Assembly: GCA_020091685.1 (NCBI GenBank)
Contig: CM034600.1
Span: 2,818,024 to 2,882,023, forward strand
Length of the DNA: 64,000 bases
Source: Lutjanus erythropterus
Taxonomy: Eukaryota; Chordata; Actinopteri; Lutjaniformes; Lutjanidae
Direction: 5' to 3'
The notes under the pieces were generated by a model. The model was given only the letters and a program-made list of their open reading frames with translations. It was not told where the DNA came from and made no database searches. The translations under genes were made by a program, and so were the position numbers. Below are positions 50,301-62,000 of the stretch, piece after piece (positions within the stretch are counted from its first letter, which is position 1; every line of letters begins with the position of its first letter).

Positions 50301-53300
50301 AAGCGTTAATATAACAGGTGTTGCAATTTCAGTACCTGCAACTAGATGAAAATGAGTTTTCAGATTGATGAATTCAAAGACGGAATCAGTGAGTTTCCTA
50401 GCATCTTTTTTCTCCTCCCCTGCTTGCTTGTAGCAAGAGGCAGCAGTGTAGCTTAGTGGCCATTAAATTATTATTTTTTTTTTTATATATATAATTTTGA
50501 AAGTTTTACTCCCTGCAAAACTGTTGGAGCACAAGACAATGGTCAGTTGATGTTTACAAATCAGCAATGGCATAGCAAAAATACTTGACTCTTTTTGGAT
50601 CCCTTGAGGAAGTATGGGGAACCAGAGAGAGTAGAAAGTATTTGAGCCTCCACAGAATGGTAATTGTTACTACTGATGGAGAGCTAATGTTAGCTTGTGA
50701 GTGCGAGGCTGCCAGAGTTAAGTAATTGCATTACAGTACAGCAACATCAGACTGTCTGACTAAATCTCAGCATCGTTTAGAGCAGCACTAGTCTCTTGAC
50801 AGATTTTGTTATTTATAGACATTAGCCTAACAATACCTGGTGATTCATTTGTAGCAGTGTCTGGGGAAGACTGAGCATGACATGTGACTGATTAGCCTTA
50901 ATTTAAGGAATCATGAATGCTCAGGTTCAGGCAAGGTCACAGAATGATTCTTAGGCTGGAGATGTACTGTGTAACCACAAGTCTGCATTAGAATATGTGT
51001 AGTGTGGATGCAACATATGTGAGGCAGCCAGGAGGCATAGAGGAACGTATGCAAACATGTAGTTAAAATCGAGTACATCTCCAGCCTTACACATCTCTAT
51101 AAAACAGTTGTTTAACTTGACTTCATAAAAACTCCATCCAAAAGCCACATAAATTTACATCATCTGTGGAATCCCAGGTTTACTGTCCCCCAAAAAGGGG
51201 TATAGCCTGTTTTGGTGCTATATCCTAGTCTTGGCTGATTAAGTCAAAAGCTTGTGACACTGCATTGGTCAGTATTTGTCACCCTGTCAGGGATTTACAC
51301 TTTAACCTCTGGTGCCTTCAGCTGATATTGTCTTTTCTTTTAAAGGTTTAAATTCAAAGCCCTGGAATTAAACAAGAAAATATTGGAGGGCGTTGAGGGC
51401 CTAAAGAAGCCTTCAGTGAAGGAACCCACTGTACCTGAAGGCTTCGAGCTGCAGATTGAGAAAAGGCTTCAGGAGAGACAGTCCACCAAGCCTCAGGAAG
51501 AGGAAGAGAAGCCACACACCTTCAAATCCCAGCCTCTTCCCAAAAAGATCCTGGAGGGAGTTGTGGTGAGTTTAAATCCTGCTGCCAATAGCTGAGTGTT
51601 GAAAAAGGGGTTCTCACACAAACTGTCTTGGTTTGAGATAATGTGAGTCTTTGAAGGTTTTTTCCATATGAATGTCATAAAAAGGAGTGCCTTGTGTCAA
51701 CAGGGATTACCAGAGAAGAAAGTTCTGCCTCCAACTGTGCCAGAATCTCCAGCTTTTGCCCTCAAGAAGAGGGTACATGTGGAAACCAGGGTTCAGGAAG
51801 TAAGGACACACTTGGCTGCTCGGCTCTTTACCCTGTATTTGCTGAGTACAACATTCACTCCAGCCACCTCCAAGCAAATAACTTTCAGCCTTTTTATTCT
51901 TTTCAGGTTAAAAAGCCCTCACCAATCAAGGCCCCCCCAGTGCCTCACTTTGGCCTCCCCTTCCAGCCCCAGCTACCAGAGAATCACAATGTGGAGGTGT
52001 GTCCGTTCTCCTTTGAAGAGAGGGAACGAGAGAGGAGAGCGCTCAAGGAGAAGAGGCTGGCGGAGTTGCGAAATGAAGAGGTGGGGGGACACTTCCACAA
52101 CCTGTGTCGTCAGACCTCTGGAGTAAAGGCAACAGTTATGTCACCATCTTGTGTCTCCTTTTGAACATTGCAGGTACCACAGTTCAAGGCTCAGCCGCTA
52201 CCAGACTTTGACTCTGTGGTCCTCCCCGAAAAGAAGAAGCTGGAGCCCACGAAGCCTGAGCCTTTCAGACTGCTCCTTGATGAACGGGGAGCAGTGAAAA
52301 ACACTCGCTGGGAACAGATGGTATGACAGGATTTGCCACTGAACACAGCAGTTTTTTTTCTTCTTTTTTTTTTTTTTTTTTTTAAATGGTAACAGTCTTC
52401 ACCCTGGAATTTAAACATGACATCTGTGCCTTGTAGGTGAGAGAAGAGCAGAAACAGCAGGAGGAAGCTGCAGTATTTAAAGCCAGGCCCAATACAGTTA
52501 CTCATAAAGAGCCATTTCAGCCCCGCAAGGAGAGCCGAACTACAGCGGGTAAGATGAGCAGTGCTGCAGTCCCTTACTTTTCATCCTGTACTCTCCCAAT
52601 CATGCTGCACTGATGCCACTTAAATAACAGACCCACATTGCAAGTTCAGAGCCAGTATTAATGTGTATCTGCTTGGGGAAAACATGGATGCCTGTGGCGA
52701 ACTGAGTTTGTACGGCCAGTCTGAACTTTGCAAGCATCTAGAGCAGCTGATTGACAGATACACTTTAAGAGATGAGGATTATGGTAGTACCACATGCTTG
52801 CAGAGACTTCCTATCAAACACAAATCAACTGATTGAAATGCCAGTTATGATGTTACAACACAATTCACCACACTAACACTGCATACATTAAAATTAAAAC
52901 TGTAGTACTGCCTACTAGAATTGAAAACGTGCATCTTTCTGAATCGGTAGGTGAACATGCTGATCAGTTTAGTAAGAACTGTGAAACCATAAGGTTCTCA
53001 AACAAAATGGCTGCTCTTCTTAAATTAATTAATGGTTCTGCCAACAAAACAATGTCAAATGGGGCATAATTGCTGCCATTACAAGGCTAGCAAGGCAAAC
53101 CAAATCATGAGTCAGGCACTCTACTCTCACTCCAACTGATTTTGCAGATGCATAATAGGTCGTTGATACAGTAAAATCTTGAGTGATTGCAGCCATGTGG
53201 CTCTACTCAGTTAATAACACAACATGATGAAATGCAGTGTGTTGAATACTGTCTATGACACTTGGAGATGTTCCGATACAATTTTTTTTTTCACCCTTTA

Positions 53301-54564
53301 CAAATTTTGCTAACTGCATATCGACAAACTGATACTAATCTGGTACCAGTGGGTTTAAAAATAAGTCTTTAACAGCTGATTATTGCTAACACTCAGCTGA
53401 TAGCAAACTGGAAGTCACAGAGCCACTGGCACAGATGACCAGGGGGAAAATAAAGTGAAACAAAGTCAAATGAATATGAATTATGGCTATCCTACTAACT
53501 TTAAATTAATTAAAATTCAACTTTTGAATCATTTTAATTGCTTCTCCAGTTATTGTTCATGATTGATAATTGTTGGGTGGGAGGACTTTAACTTTTTTTT
53601 GTCTTCTGAATGGGGACGCATCAGAAAAAGTTTGGGAACCTTTGGCTGACAGGAAACTGCTGGGAAGCAGCAGGGTTCTGTTTCAGGGCTGATAAATTAT
53701 GTGACATTGGATCGGTGCATATACTCGTGTATACTTGAACTGATATTCTGGGTTGTATCAGAGGCGTTTCCAATACTGGTGTCAGAACAACTCTAGACAG
53801 TATTCTAACCTGTTGAAGTGCGTTTCAGCGCTCTGCTCTGAGGCTGAAGCACTCTTCAGTGTTGTGTCACTCACTGTGTTCCTGTTTTTGCCACCATCTG
53901 TCTTGGCACTCTTGTGAAGGCATTCACTCTTTGACAGTTGTGGAGGGTTTCGAGCTGTCAACAGAGCGGCGAGCACGGGAGCGACAGGAGTATGAGCGGC
54001 TGGTCAGCGAGAAGGAGGCTCTCAGGACGATGATGGAGGAGCAGCAGAGACAAGAGGAAGAGGAGCGAGAGAAAGAGGAGATTACCAGGCTGCGGCAAGA
54101 ACAGGTGAAACGCTGATTATTTGGAAATGAGATTCAAGACATGATTACTCACTGTAGTTGCTATTTATTGCTTTAATATTGTGTTCTGACTCAACTTGCA
54201 ATGCAGTTTGAGGCAGATTATGAATTGTTCACTGCTCAAAGAACTTTTTGGGTATAGTTGTTTTGTATTAACACAGGTTAACAGTGCAGCGACTTTAAAG
54301 CAACAAGGAAAAGGACTATATAAAATGACCAGAGGTTTATATAATGACGTGTGATTTATTCCAACTTGGTAAAATGATCAGACCTTTTGAAAATTGGACA
54401 TGTGTATACAGTTACAGTCTGACTGATGTAGATTTTCTTCACCTCCTCTGCAGGTTCACAAGGCTCAACCCATCAGACACTACAAACCTGTAAAACTGAA
54501 GAAGAGTGAAGTTCCTCTCACAGTCCCCCAGTCACCAAACTTCTCTGACCGCTTCCGCTTGTGA
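43918..54564 (+). CDS. tpx2: TPX2 spindle assembly factor
   Basis: Sixteen coding exons: 43918-44029, 46259-46390, 47014-47137, 48084-48146, 48348-48458, 48746-48855, 48972-49120, 49527-49698, 49793-49931, 51346-51565, 51704-51799, 51907-52080, 52174-52320, 52437-52548, 53938-54104 and 54454-54564. All phases fit, giving 712 residues (human TPX2 is 747). TPX2 is a RanGTP-regulated microtubule nucleator that activates and targets Aurora A kinase on the spindle. Residues 13-37 ([10 protein letters not shown]...DDKWF) match the human Aurora-A-binding segment YSYDAP...WF. A basic segment [11 protein letters not shown] is a likely nuclear import signal. The middle has [14 protein letters not shown] and [20 protein letters not shown]. 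The C-terminal half carries repeated F-K-A-(Q/R)-P-hydrophobic-P motifs and long charged helices ([19 protein letters not shown]). The ending PNFSDRFRL is typical. Copy B is chosen as exon 1 because it keeps Ala-Pro and has the promoter. Confidence 0.94.
45314..45890. mobile_element. family B fold-back element, copy 2, right end missing
   Basis: GGGATAGTTCATTCAAATAT opens it, with GGTCAGGTTTAGTTTTTAGT and CTGAAGTGAATGGTAACCAG. The right arm has GGAGACTTGGATTACACCAG, CGCCATTCACTTCCATTGTT and GGGAGATTCTGCAATGCTGT but not the terminal TGAACTATCCCTTT. A local hairpin (GTGAACTGCATGTCC...CATGCAGTTCAC) lies at 45555-45606. In the first tpx2 coding intron. Confidence 0.75.
47191..47456. mobile_element. 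hAT-like MITE with AGGGCTGGGTATC termini
   Basis: The left end ATAGGGCTGGGTATCC and right end CAACCCAGCCCTGG are inverted repeats. The interior has AATACCAGTACTTTTAAAAG and GATACTAGTTGGTACTGG. GTGAT lies outside both ends, suggesting a decayed target duplication. In a tpx2 intron. Confidence 0.7.
52655..52860. repeat. diverged interspersed repeat pair member
   Basis: GCTTGGGGAAAACATGGATG, CTTTGCAAGCATCTAGAGCA and ACAAATCAACTGATTGAAAT recur in the same order at 55528-55700 (GCTTGGGAAAACATTGCTCC, CTTCACAAGCATCTACAGCA, GCAAATCAATTGAAATGG). Family unknown. Confidence 0.55.
53265..53790. mobile_element. degraded hAT-like element
   Basis: ACTTGGAGATGTTCCGATAC on the left and GGATCGGTGCATATACTCG with TATCAGAGGCGTTTCC on the right resemble the ends of the element in rhoa, but are much more diverged. 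In the last-but-one long tpx2 intron. Confidence 0.45.
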
Positions 54565-54830
54565 TCAGGCTGCACTCTGAAGGAGTTAAATAAGCAGATT
54601 TCTACCAATGTTTTTATATATTTTATCTTTTTTGGCAGAAGCTCTTAAAATGAAATTCTGCTTCTATTTCCCATTGTTAGTCAGTTACTTGGTCTGTAAA
54701 GTTGTAAATAGAAGTGTGTTTGAAATGTCTTTCTCTGTTCCATGTTAGCTTTAGATTTTAACCATTTGTTGTATATTCTTTAATCTTTTTATCTAACTTC
54801 CTTTAAATAAAAGCTTTGAATGAAGCTACC
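54565..54830 (+). terminator. tpx2: tpx2 3' UTR and poly(A) signal
   Basis: AATAAA at 54806-54811 (CTTTAAATAAAAGC), about 240 bases after the stop codon. Confidence 0.8.
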
Positions 54831-56175
54831 AATTTTACTGATTCTTAAAGATCCAATTCAGCAGTGATATTTAATTGCTGTACAATATAATGCTTGACCC
54901 CTTCACCTTTAAACTAGGAGAACTCAAAATTATGTGGTGCTGTGCTAACCCCATAACTGCTGGTTTATTGTGCAGGCATGGTCAAAAGGCAATTCAGACT
55001 CATTACACTGCAGTAATTTGGCTGCATGTAAATTTCTAACAAAAAGATCTAATAATATGAAGTGAAATTGTGCAAGCAGTTTCCACATTTACAGATTTAG
55101 CACCAAAAGGTGTAGGCTGGATAGAATATGCTCGAACTAGAGGCACTGACTTTCAGTACCCACAGAAGACATTTCCATGTTGATCCAGGAATGATTCTGG
55201 TAGTACTATGACTGAAATTGAGCATGTTTGAACCTGATAACTTGGAGCCTAATGATGCCACTTAAACTTTTTCACTATGGAAAGACTACAATTTGAGTGT
55301 CCATAGAGCATGATGTTTTAAACAGCTGTGGGTCATCAGTTGCATTGGTTCCAGATGTGAGCAGGTATTCAGGAGTGTATTATTGTTGGCTCAGTCATCC
55401 GTATTTGTTTGAACTAAATGAAACCCTGATAGAGAGGTTTGTTTTGGCTAATGCTGCAATAGTGGCAAGTCGGAGTCTCTGAGTTGGTATTCCTGGCTTA
55501 CAATCTGAATGCATCCCAGTGCATCCTGCTTGGGAAAACATTGCTCCCTGAAGCAAATTGATGTTTGCATGGCAAACTCTCTGAACTTCACAAGCATCTA
55601 CAGCAACTGACTTAACAGATTAGCACAGTTTAAAATTGATGGGAAGAGTAGGCTACTGTATGTTCGGTGAGATGTCTACTGAGTGCAAATCAATTGAAAT
55701 GGAAATTGAAAAAGGCACCTAGGGGCATGTTTCACAACACAAACAAAACATTTAAAGGTAATGTGAGGTCAGGTGTGTTTTGTCAGTGAACTCAGGCTAG
55801 ATGCATCTCGCCTGACTTTCTGACTTGGAATTCCAACCTGAATGACTGCTCCATAGGACTTTCCCATGTCGTACGTTGTTTTTCAGAGTACAATAGGTTG
55901 CAGCATTAGTTCAGTGAAGTTTGTTACCGTGCACAATGCTACCAGCCATTCCACACATTACCTCATCAATAGAATGTTTATGATGGTTTCAATTCCTAGT
56001 GTTGGTACTTCTATATACAAAACAATACTTGCACAATTTCATGTCTTCATGCTGCATTGACCACAGAGATCATCTGTGTTGCAACCGAAGTGCCTGACAG
56101 GTTTCTCAGTAGTTGGAAGACCAAAAACTCAGTGTGAATGTTTGACTTAGAACAGACAACTGTCAACTGTTTCAA
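54831..56175. other. intergenic, no gene seen
   Basis: AT-rich sequence downstream of tpx2. It contains the second member of the repeat pair (55528-55700). Nothing else is supported. Confidence 0.4.
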
Positions 56176-56522
56176 ACATTCATTCATTCATTTTCTGTAA
56201 CCGCTTATTCCGTAAGGGTCGCGGGGCTGCTAGAGCCTATCCCAGCTGACATTGGGCGAGAGGCAGGGTTCACCCTGGACAAGTCACCAGTTCATCGCAG
56301 GGCTGACACATAGACAGACAACCACTCACACTCACACCTACAGGCAATATAGAGTCACCAATTAACCTAGCCTGTCTTTGGACTGTGGGAGGAAGCCAGA
56401 GAACCCACACAGACACAGGGAGAACATTCAAACTCCACACAGAAAGGCCCTGCCCCAGCTGGGTAGCTGGGGGATCAAACTCGAGACCTTCTTGCTGTGA
56501 GGTGGCAGTGCTAACCCCTGTT
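56176..56522 (+). mobile_element. retroposon-like fish repeat ('ACCGCTTATTC...GTGCTAACC')
   Basis: CATTTTCTGTAACCGCTTAT, GGGTCGCGGGGCTGCTAGAG, CCTATCCCAGCTGACATTGG, GAGTCACCAATTAACCTAGC, GGACTGTGGGAGGAAGCCAG and CTTCTTGCTGTGAGGTGGCA then GTGCTAACC are all hallmark phrases of a very abundant teleost interspersed repeat, usually filed with LINE/SINE 3' ends. About 350 bp, with a preceding (CATT)n run. No reverse transcriptase coding sequence is attached. Confidence 0.85.
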
Positions 56523-57159
56523 TCAAACAAGTTTTACCATATCAGCTGACTTCAGTATTTTTTAACCTGGGTCCTGTTTTCCCATGTTTCTGTGTCTAAA
56601 TGACTTGTGGGTGCAGTGTTGAGACTGCTGCAGCTGTCAGCTGTGATGACGGCTGCAGTGTCAAATTACTGTATTTCCATTGAGTGTTCTTGTTCAATAC
56701 TGGACCAATTGTTGTCTCCAGTAGTCACACACAAATATATGGAAAAATGAGTTCAGGTTGAAAAATGTTATCTTTTAGAACTTTATTTTGCTTTACAGTG
56801 TGCTCATGTTTCTAAATCAAAAGTTTTGTTTAATCGGCCTCCAACGACTAAACAGAAAAAAAGGTATAAGGAAGTCCTTCCACTTTTCCTGTACTTCATG
56901 GTAATGTAGAGATGATAGTGTATATACACAAAGGGCACAGGGAGGCAGATAAGTAGGTTAAGAGGGGCCCAGCGATAAGGTTTATAGGGAAATTTAGAAC
57001 CACAAATTTTGCACTTGTTCTTTAATAGGTCATTCATCCCAAATTAATTTTACAGAGAGACCACTTGTTTATGAAAAGAAAACCTTCATGAATATCATAG
57101 TCCTGTGTACCTAAGCCATACTTGTTTTTATGGGTTATATTGAAAAGCTGAATAATATC

Positions 57160-58370
57160 AATAATGTATGAAAGATGTGGAACATTTGAAGGTTTTGTTG
57201 AAGCTTCTGGTTTAAAGTATAAATGAGTAGATATAAGATGAAAAGTGCATGAACAGGTGGAGAGTGGGAAAGGGGTGAAAATATAGCACATATAAGCTGG
57301 GAGCTAGATGCATTACTGGCTTTAAGTCAAATAATACTGTCAGTAATGTATGGAAGATGTGGAATATTTCAATGTTGAATATTTTCAGAATATAAACGAG
57401 TAGATGAGAGTTGAAAGGAGTAATATAGTTGGAAAAGTCAGAAGGGAATGGAGGATGCAAAATACAGTGTAAGCTGGGAGCTAAACTACATTGCTGGCCT
57501 TAAAAGGTAAGTGATAACAGGAATGCATGAAAGTTCTGGAATATTTGCTGACATTAAACTGAATTGCTGGCTTGAATTGATGAATAATACCCCAAATGTA
57601 TAGAATCTGTGGAACGTGTAAAGTATATATGAGTAGATAAGAACTGAAAAGAGTATTGTGGTGGAAAATCTGAAAATGAAAACAGGCACGAAGACCAAGA
57701 TTGTCTTTGTGGTGTATTAATAGAGCTTTGCAAAGGATCAGTATACAGTCACACAGAGTGTAAAAGGAACTGATAATGAGTCAAGAATGTAAATCTGTCT
57801 TATAGGGTTAGGAGCTGAAGGAGGTTGAATCAGGATGGACCTGAAGTGCTTATTGGGAGGGTTAGGATGTGATTGTGTTATCAGAAGTTCTTGTTCCTAA
57901 GGGAGAACAGCTGTGTGTTCAAGAACAAGTAACCAGTTAGTGCCTGACAATACATGAGAAGTGACTAAGAGGAACAATAGTGACCAGTTCAGCATATAAT
58001 TTTCTCACTACAGTATGGAATAGTTGTAAAATTGGGAAAGGGATGAAAATATAAAGCTGGGTGCCGAACTGCATTGCTGACTAATGAGTGGGAGCAGAAC
58101 TATAGCTGGTTTAACTGTGAATGAAGACTGAAGGAGTATGAATTGCAAAAAGTGGGAAAGGGTCAAATAAAGATGAATGTGCTTGAAAAGATGAATAAAT
58201 TTCATAATATGTGAAAGATGTGGAGTATTGCGGTTTTCATTCAAAGTGTGAATGTGTAGATCAGAGTTGAAAAAGGCATGAAAAGTGTAGAAATTAGTAT
58301 GAATAGTTGGAAAAAGTGGTAAGGGAATGAAGAATGCAAAACACACTGGGAGCTGAACTGCATTGCTGGT
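57160..58370 (-). repeat. degenerate long-unit tandem array, about 175 bp per unit
   Basis: The phrase GCTGGGAGCT(A/G)A followed by (C/G)ATT(G/A)CTGG recurs at 57295, 57473 and 58343, and in altered form at 57550 and 58049. Between recurrences the units share ATGTATGGAAGATGTGGAAT, AATGAGTAGAT(A/G)(A/T)(A/G)A and GTTGAAA(A/G)(A/G)AGT. The two clearest neighbours are 178 bases apart. Weak open frames on the minus strand reflect the repeat and do not look like real proteins. The array ends about 400 bases before the plod1 promoter region. Confidence 0.75.
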
Positions 58371-58865
58371 GTTGAATTGTATTGCATACAGTGTTTCTAA
58401 TATTTATCGTACCCACACTGATATGAATTAAGATTGACAAAATACCTAAACCATTTTTACAACATTGCCCCCAGATGGTCTCTACTGTAATAAGATATTT
58501 ACTTTCAAGTTTGTGAATAGTGGCATTTTCTAAAGCCTGTATTAAAACAAAGACACACTGTCTGGCATGTGGAAGTCGGGCTACGTGCGAGTACTCATGT
58601 CCACGGAGCAGCTGGCTCATCGTTTTAAAACTGCCTTTTTTTCCCCCCTTTTGGAAGAAGGGGGCGTTGTGAATGCAAGTACAGTAGTTTTACCACGAGC
58701 CAAATCTCAACATGAAATATGAGCGGTGTTAAAAAAAAAAACATTACGCAGAAAATTCAAAAGAAATTGTCTTATTTTTTTTTATCGACCACTCTTACCG
58801 CAACTCTGTAAACTACAGTCTGTCGAATGGAGAGGGAGGAGTGAGAGGGGGAGAGACCCACAGGA

Positions 58866-58903
58866 AGACAGAGGAGAGAGAGAGACAGAGAGAGAGAGAG
58901 AAG
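58866..58903 (+). repeat. (GA)n tract in the plod1 5' region
   Basis: GAGGAGAGAGAGAGACAGAG followed by (AG)n. GA-rich tracts in proximal promoters or 5' UTRs are common in vertebrates. Confidence 0.8.
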
Positions 58904-59031
58904 GGGGTCAGTAGCAGGCGGTGCTGCAGGCAGAATTAACAGTCCTGACTGAAAAGTTTCTCGCTGGTAAAGTGTTACGGTTCGGTTTGCACCTGGACGC
59001 GTGAAAGGACCGCAACTTTTACTGAGCAAAA

Positions 59032-62000
59032 ATGCAACTCTCGTCCTTGCTATTGTTCCCAGGGATTTTTGTCTGTGTACTTTTCCCTCTGACAAACTGT
59101 GAAGAGAAGCGAATACCCGAAGGTAAGTCGGGAATGTTGCCCGAGACTGACGCTATGTCTGTCTGCACTTTAATGTCACCCATACACCGCGTTAACTACT
59201 GAAATATCAGCTAATGATGGCGTCATAACCTATGTGAGTCTGTAACAGTGCAGTTGAGGATACTCGAGCTTGTAAGGGCTGACTGTGGGAGACTCCCAGG
59301 CTCATGTGGTCCCCTGTCCCTGTATCAACAAAAACGTCTGGCAGAACATTCCAGCAGAGTCGGTAACAGTAAATACGGAGAAATCACTGCAGTGTGCTCG
59401 CGCTCCTTCCTCGGTGTATTAACCGTTAGCTGGTTAACACGTTAGCTTCTTAGAAAAGCTCATTTTGTTGATACTTGCGCGAGCTCTTGTGGCGCTTGGC
59501 GCACGCCGAATATTAACATTCATTTAGCGGACCTCAACATTATCTTGTAACTTTTTTGTAGCCTTTTTTTCTGAATAAAAGGCAAGTTTTAAAACAAGAT
59601 GCATCGAGTCTAACAGGATATTCTTCACATTACATGTGCAAAAGGGCTGCACGTAGTTAATGTGAGGTGTTGAGGAGGACTTCCATGCCGCTGACGTGGA
59701 CTGGCTGCTTCCAACACCGTGTGTTAGTGGGCGGTCAGTGCAGCTATTAATGTGTTATTAAGGTGAGCTGTGGCCCATAGCTATGCTACATTAATGTTTG
59801 TAGTGTCAACATAGTGTTGAATGAAGTCTTTTATCTTATGGAGCAATAAAGAACAAAAAGTACATTTTTGAAACTTTCTGTCCCAGTGATGGAGAGAATG
59901 GATCTCCTTAGCACTGCAAACCATTTCTGGTCACAGTACGCAGTTAAAACTCCCTCTTTTGAAGAGCTTTTGTAGGAAAAATCAGATTTGATCAATAATA
60001 GTTTCCTTTTGTAAATGCGTGAATTGTAGATACGTTTCAGTGTGTCGTGTGATTGTAAGTTACTTCCCTCTTGAAATGTGCTGAAATGCACTTCTTATAC
60101 CAAAGCAACAATGAACAAATCTGACTACAGTGTCAACAGTATGTTATGGTGTAAACTCACACTGACAGGTGGTTGAGTCTGATTTTGTAGTTTTATCATG
60201 AAATGGGTGGGGAACAGCAAGACAGGAAATCAGCAGAAACATGTTTACAAAGAATATCTGAAACCAGTTTCATCTAAGATGATAGTTGGTGACCTGTGAG
60301 TTGTCATAATGTGTTATAAGTTCAACATTCGTAATGCCTTATACCTCTGTGCCAAAGCATAGTTTGAAAGAAGAATCTGAGTCCTGGGTTACACAACGCA
60401 TTATATCAATGATAACTTTAGCTAATTATAAAGGCACAAAGAGAATTTCTACAGTGTGTCATAACAGATTTTGAATTCTAATTTTCTGAGATGGAATAAT
60501 GTCTTATAAACATCATACAATTGCTAATAACCTTATGCAATGCCATCATTTTACTTAAAGGTCACAAAGTCATGCTTTAGCATATTATTGATGTTTATAA
60601 TACAAGTTTATTCCATTTCATAAATTTGAATGTTATTTTGAGTGTGCTTATAATGCACTAAAGACATGCCCTTCTTAGAAAGTGTTACCAAAATCTTATA
60701 TTATTATTTTAATAATCACTTAAATGAAAACAAAACTGAGCAGAAAACTTAATGTTTTATTTGTTTCAATTGGGCCCTAGTAGCCTTTGGGGCCAAAAGC
60801 AATGGGGCCCCATGGTATCAATGGTCATTTTAAGTCTTTGTTAGATTGTGACATTATAGAGGTGACATAAGAGCAAAATGAAAGTTTTCTTACCTGGATT
60901 CCAACAAGAGGATTTACAGCTGGCGCCTCAGTATGATAAATGATTGATGTCATCATCAAACTAGAGGGGCACGCAGAGAGTGCAGACCTCCACCAAGACC
61001 AAATGCCCTATGCAATGGTCATGATAGTGAAAAATAATTTGTGTATCCATCCTGTGATTTGGATCTGCTCCTTTAGTGTATGCCTGTTAAAATCTAGTTG
61101 TCTTTTTGGAGGGGATGATAAATGGTATTGTTTCTGCTTGGTTACTGTATGACAAGGCTCTCGTCAGGTGCAATCAAGACAAACATTACACAACCTGTCA
61201 GGTATAGCTGGCAGTATCACTGGGTCGCTTCATGCTTAAGGCAGAAGAAAAAAAGAAGTCTAATGTATTATCTTTATGAATTCCCCTGTAATGCTGTGTC
61301 TTCCAGATAAACTTCTAGTTGTGACAGTTGCAACCAAAGAGACTGATGGCTTCAGGCGTTTCTTGAGGTCAGCGAAACACTTTAACTACACTGTCAAGGT
61401 AGGAGCCCCTGCGGCAAGATTAATGTTCCTTATCTACTGTCTCGCCATGGAAGCCTCTCTGTCTGTTGAGCATATTCAAACAAGAGTCTTCAAGCCAAGG
61501 AGGACAAAATACTCACGTTACACTGACTTATTTTTCTCATATTACATTAGACAAATTTCAGTAGATAAATGCCTATTTTTCCGATGTACTTGGGTCATAT
61601 TACAATAGACGCTCTTCTATTGTAATATGAACAACATAAGTGGGTGAAATTTGAGTATAGTGTCCTCCTTCATTTGAAGACTGGAGATGTGCTACCTTTT
61701 CTTTTTTTTTGGTAATATGCTTGCTGGATTTTTCATTTAGAGCTCCACTAAGAATCTCATTGTTAAAGTGGAACCTAATTTTCCAAATACACTTTCCTTT
61801 CCTTTTCCCACTTTTTTTTGTCAAAAATAAAGTTAAAAAGAATATTTGGGAATATCTTTAAAGGGAGAGTTCACAACAAAATCAAAAGTACATGTTTTAC
61901 CCCTGTCCTGTAGTGCTATTTATCCATGTAGTTTTTTCTTTGTGTGAGTTGCAGAGTTTTGGAGATATCAGCTGTAGAGATGTCTTCCTTCTCTATAGTA

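Noticed and set aside
51668-52164. Two overlapping frames of about 150 codons
   Set aside because: They run through tpx2 exons and introns; the true exons within are bounded by GT-AG sites.
57034-58620. Minus-strand frames of 70-112 codons rich in Phe, Ser, His and Leu
   Set aside because: They fall on a degenerate tandem array and share its repeats; composition is not protein-like.
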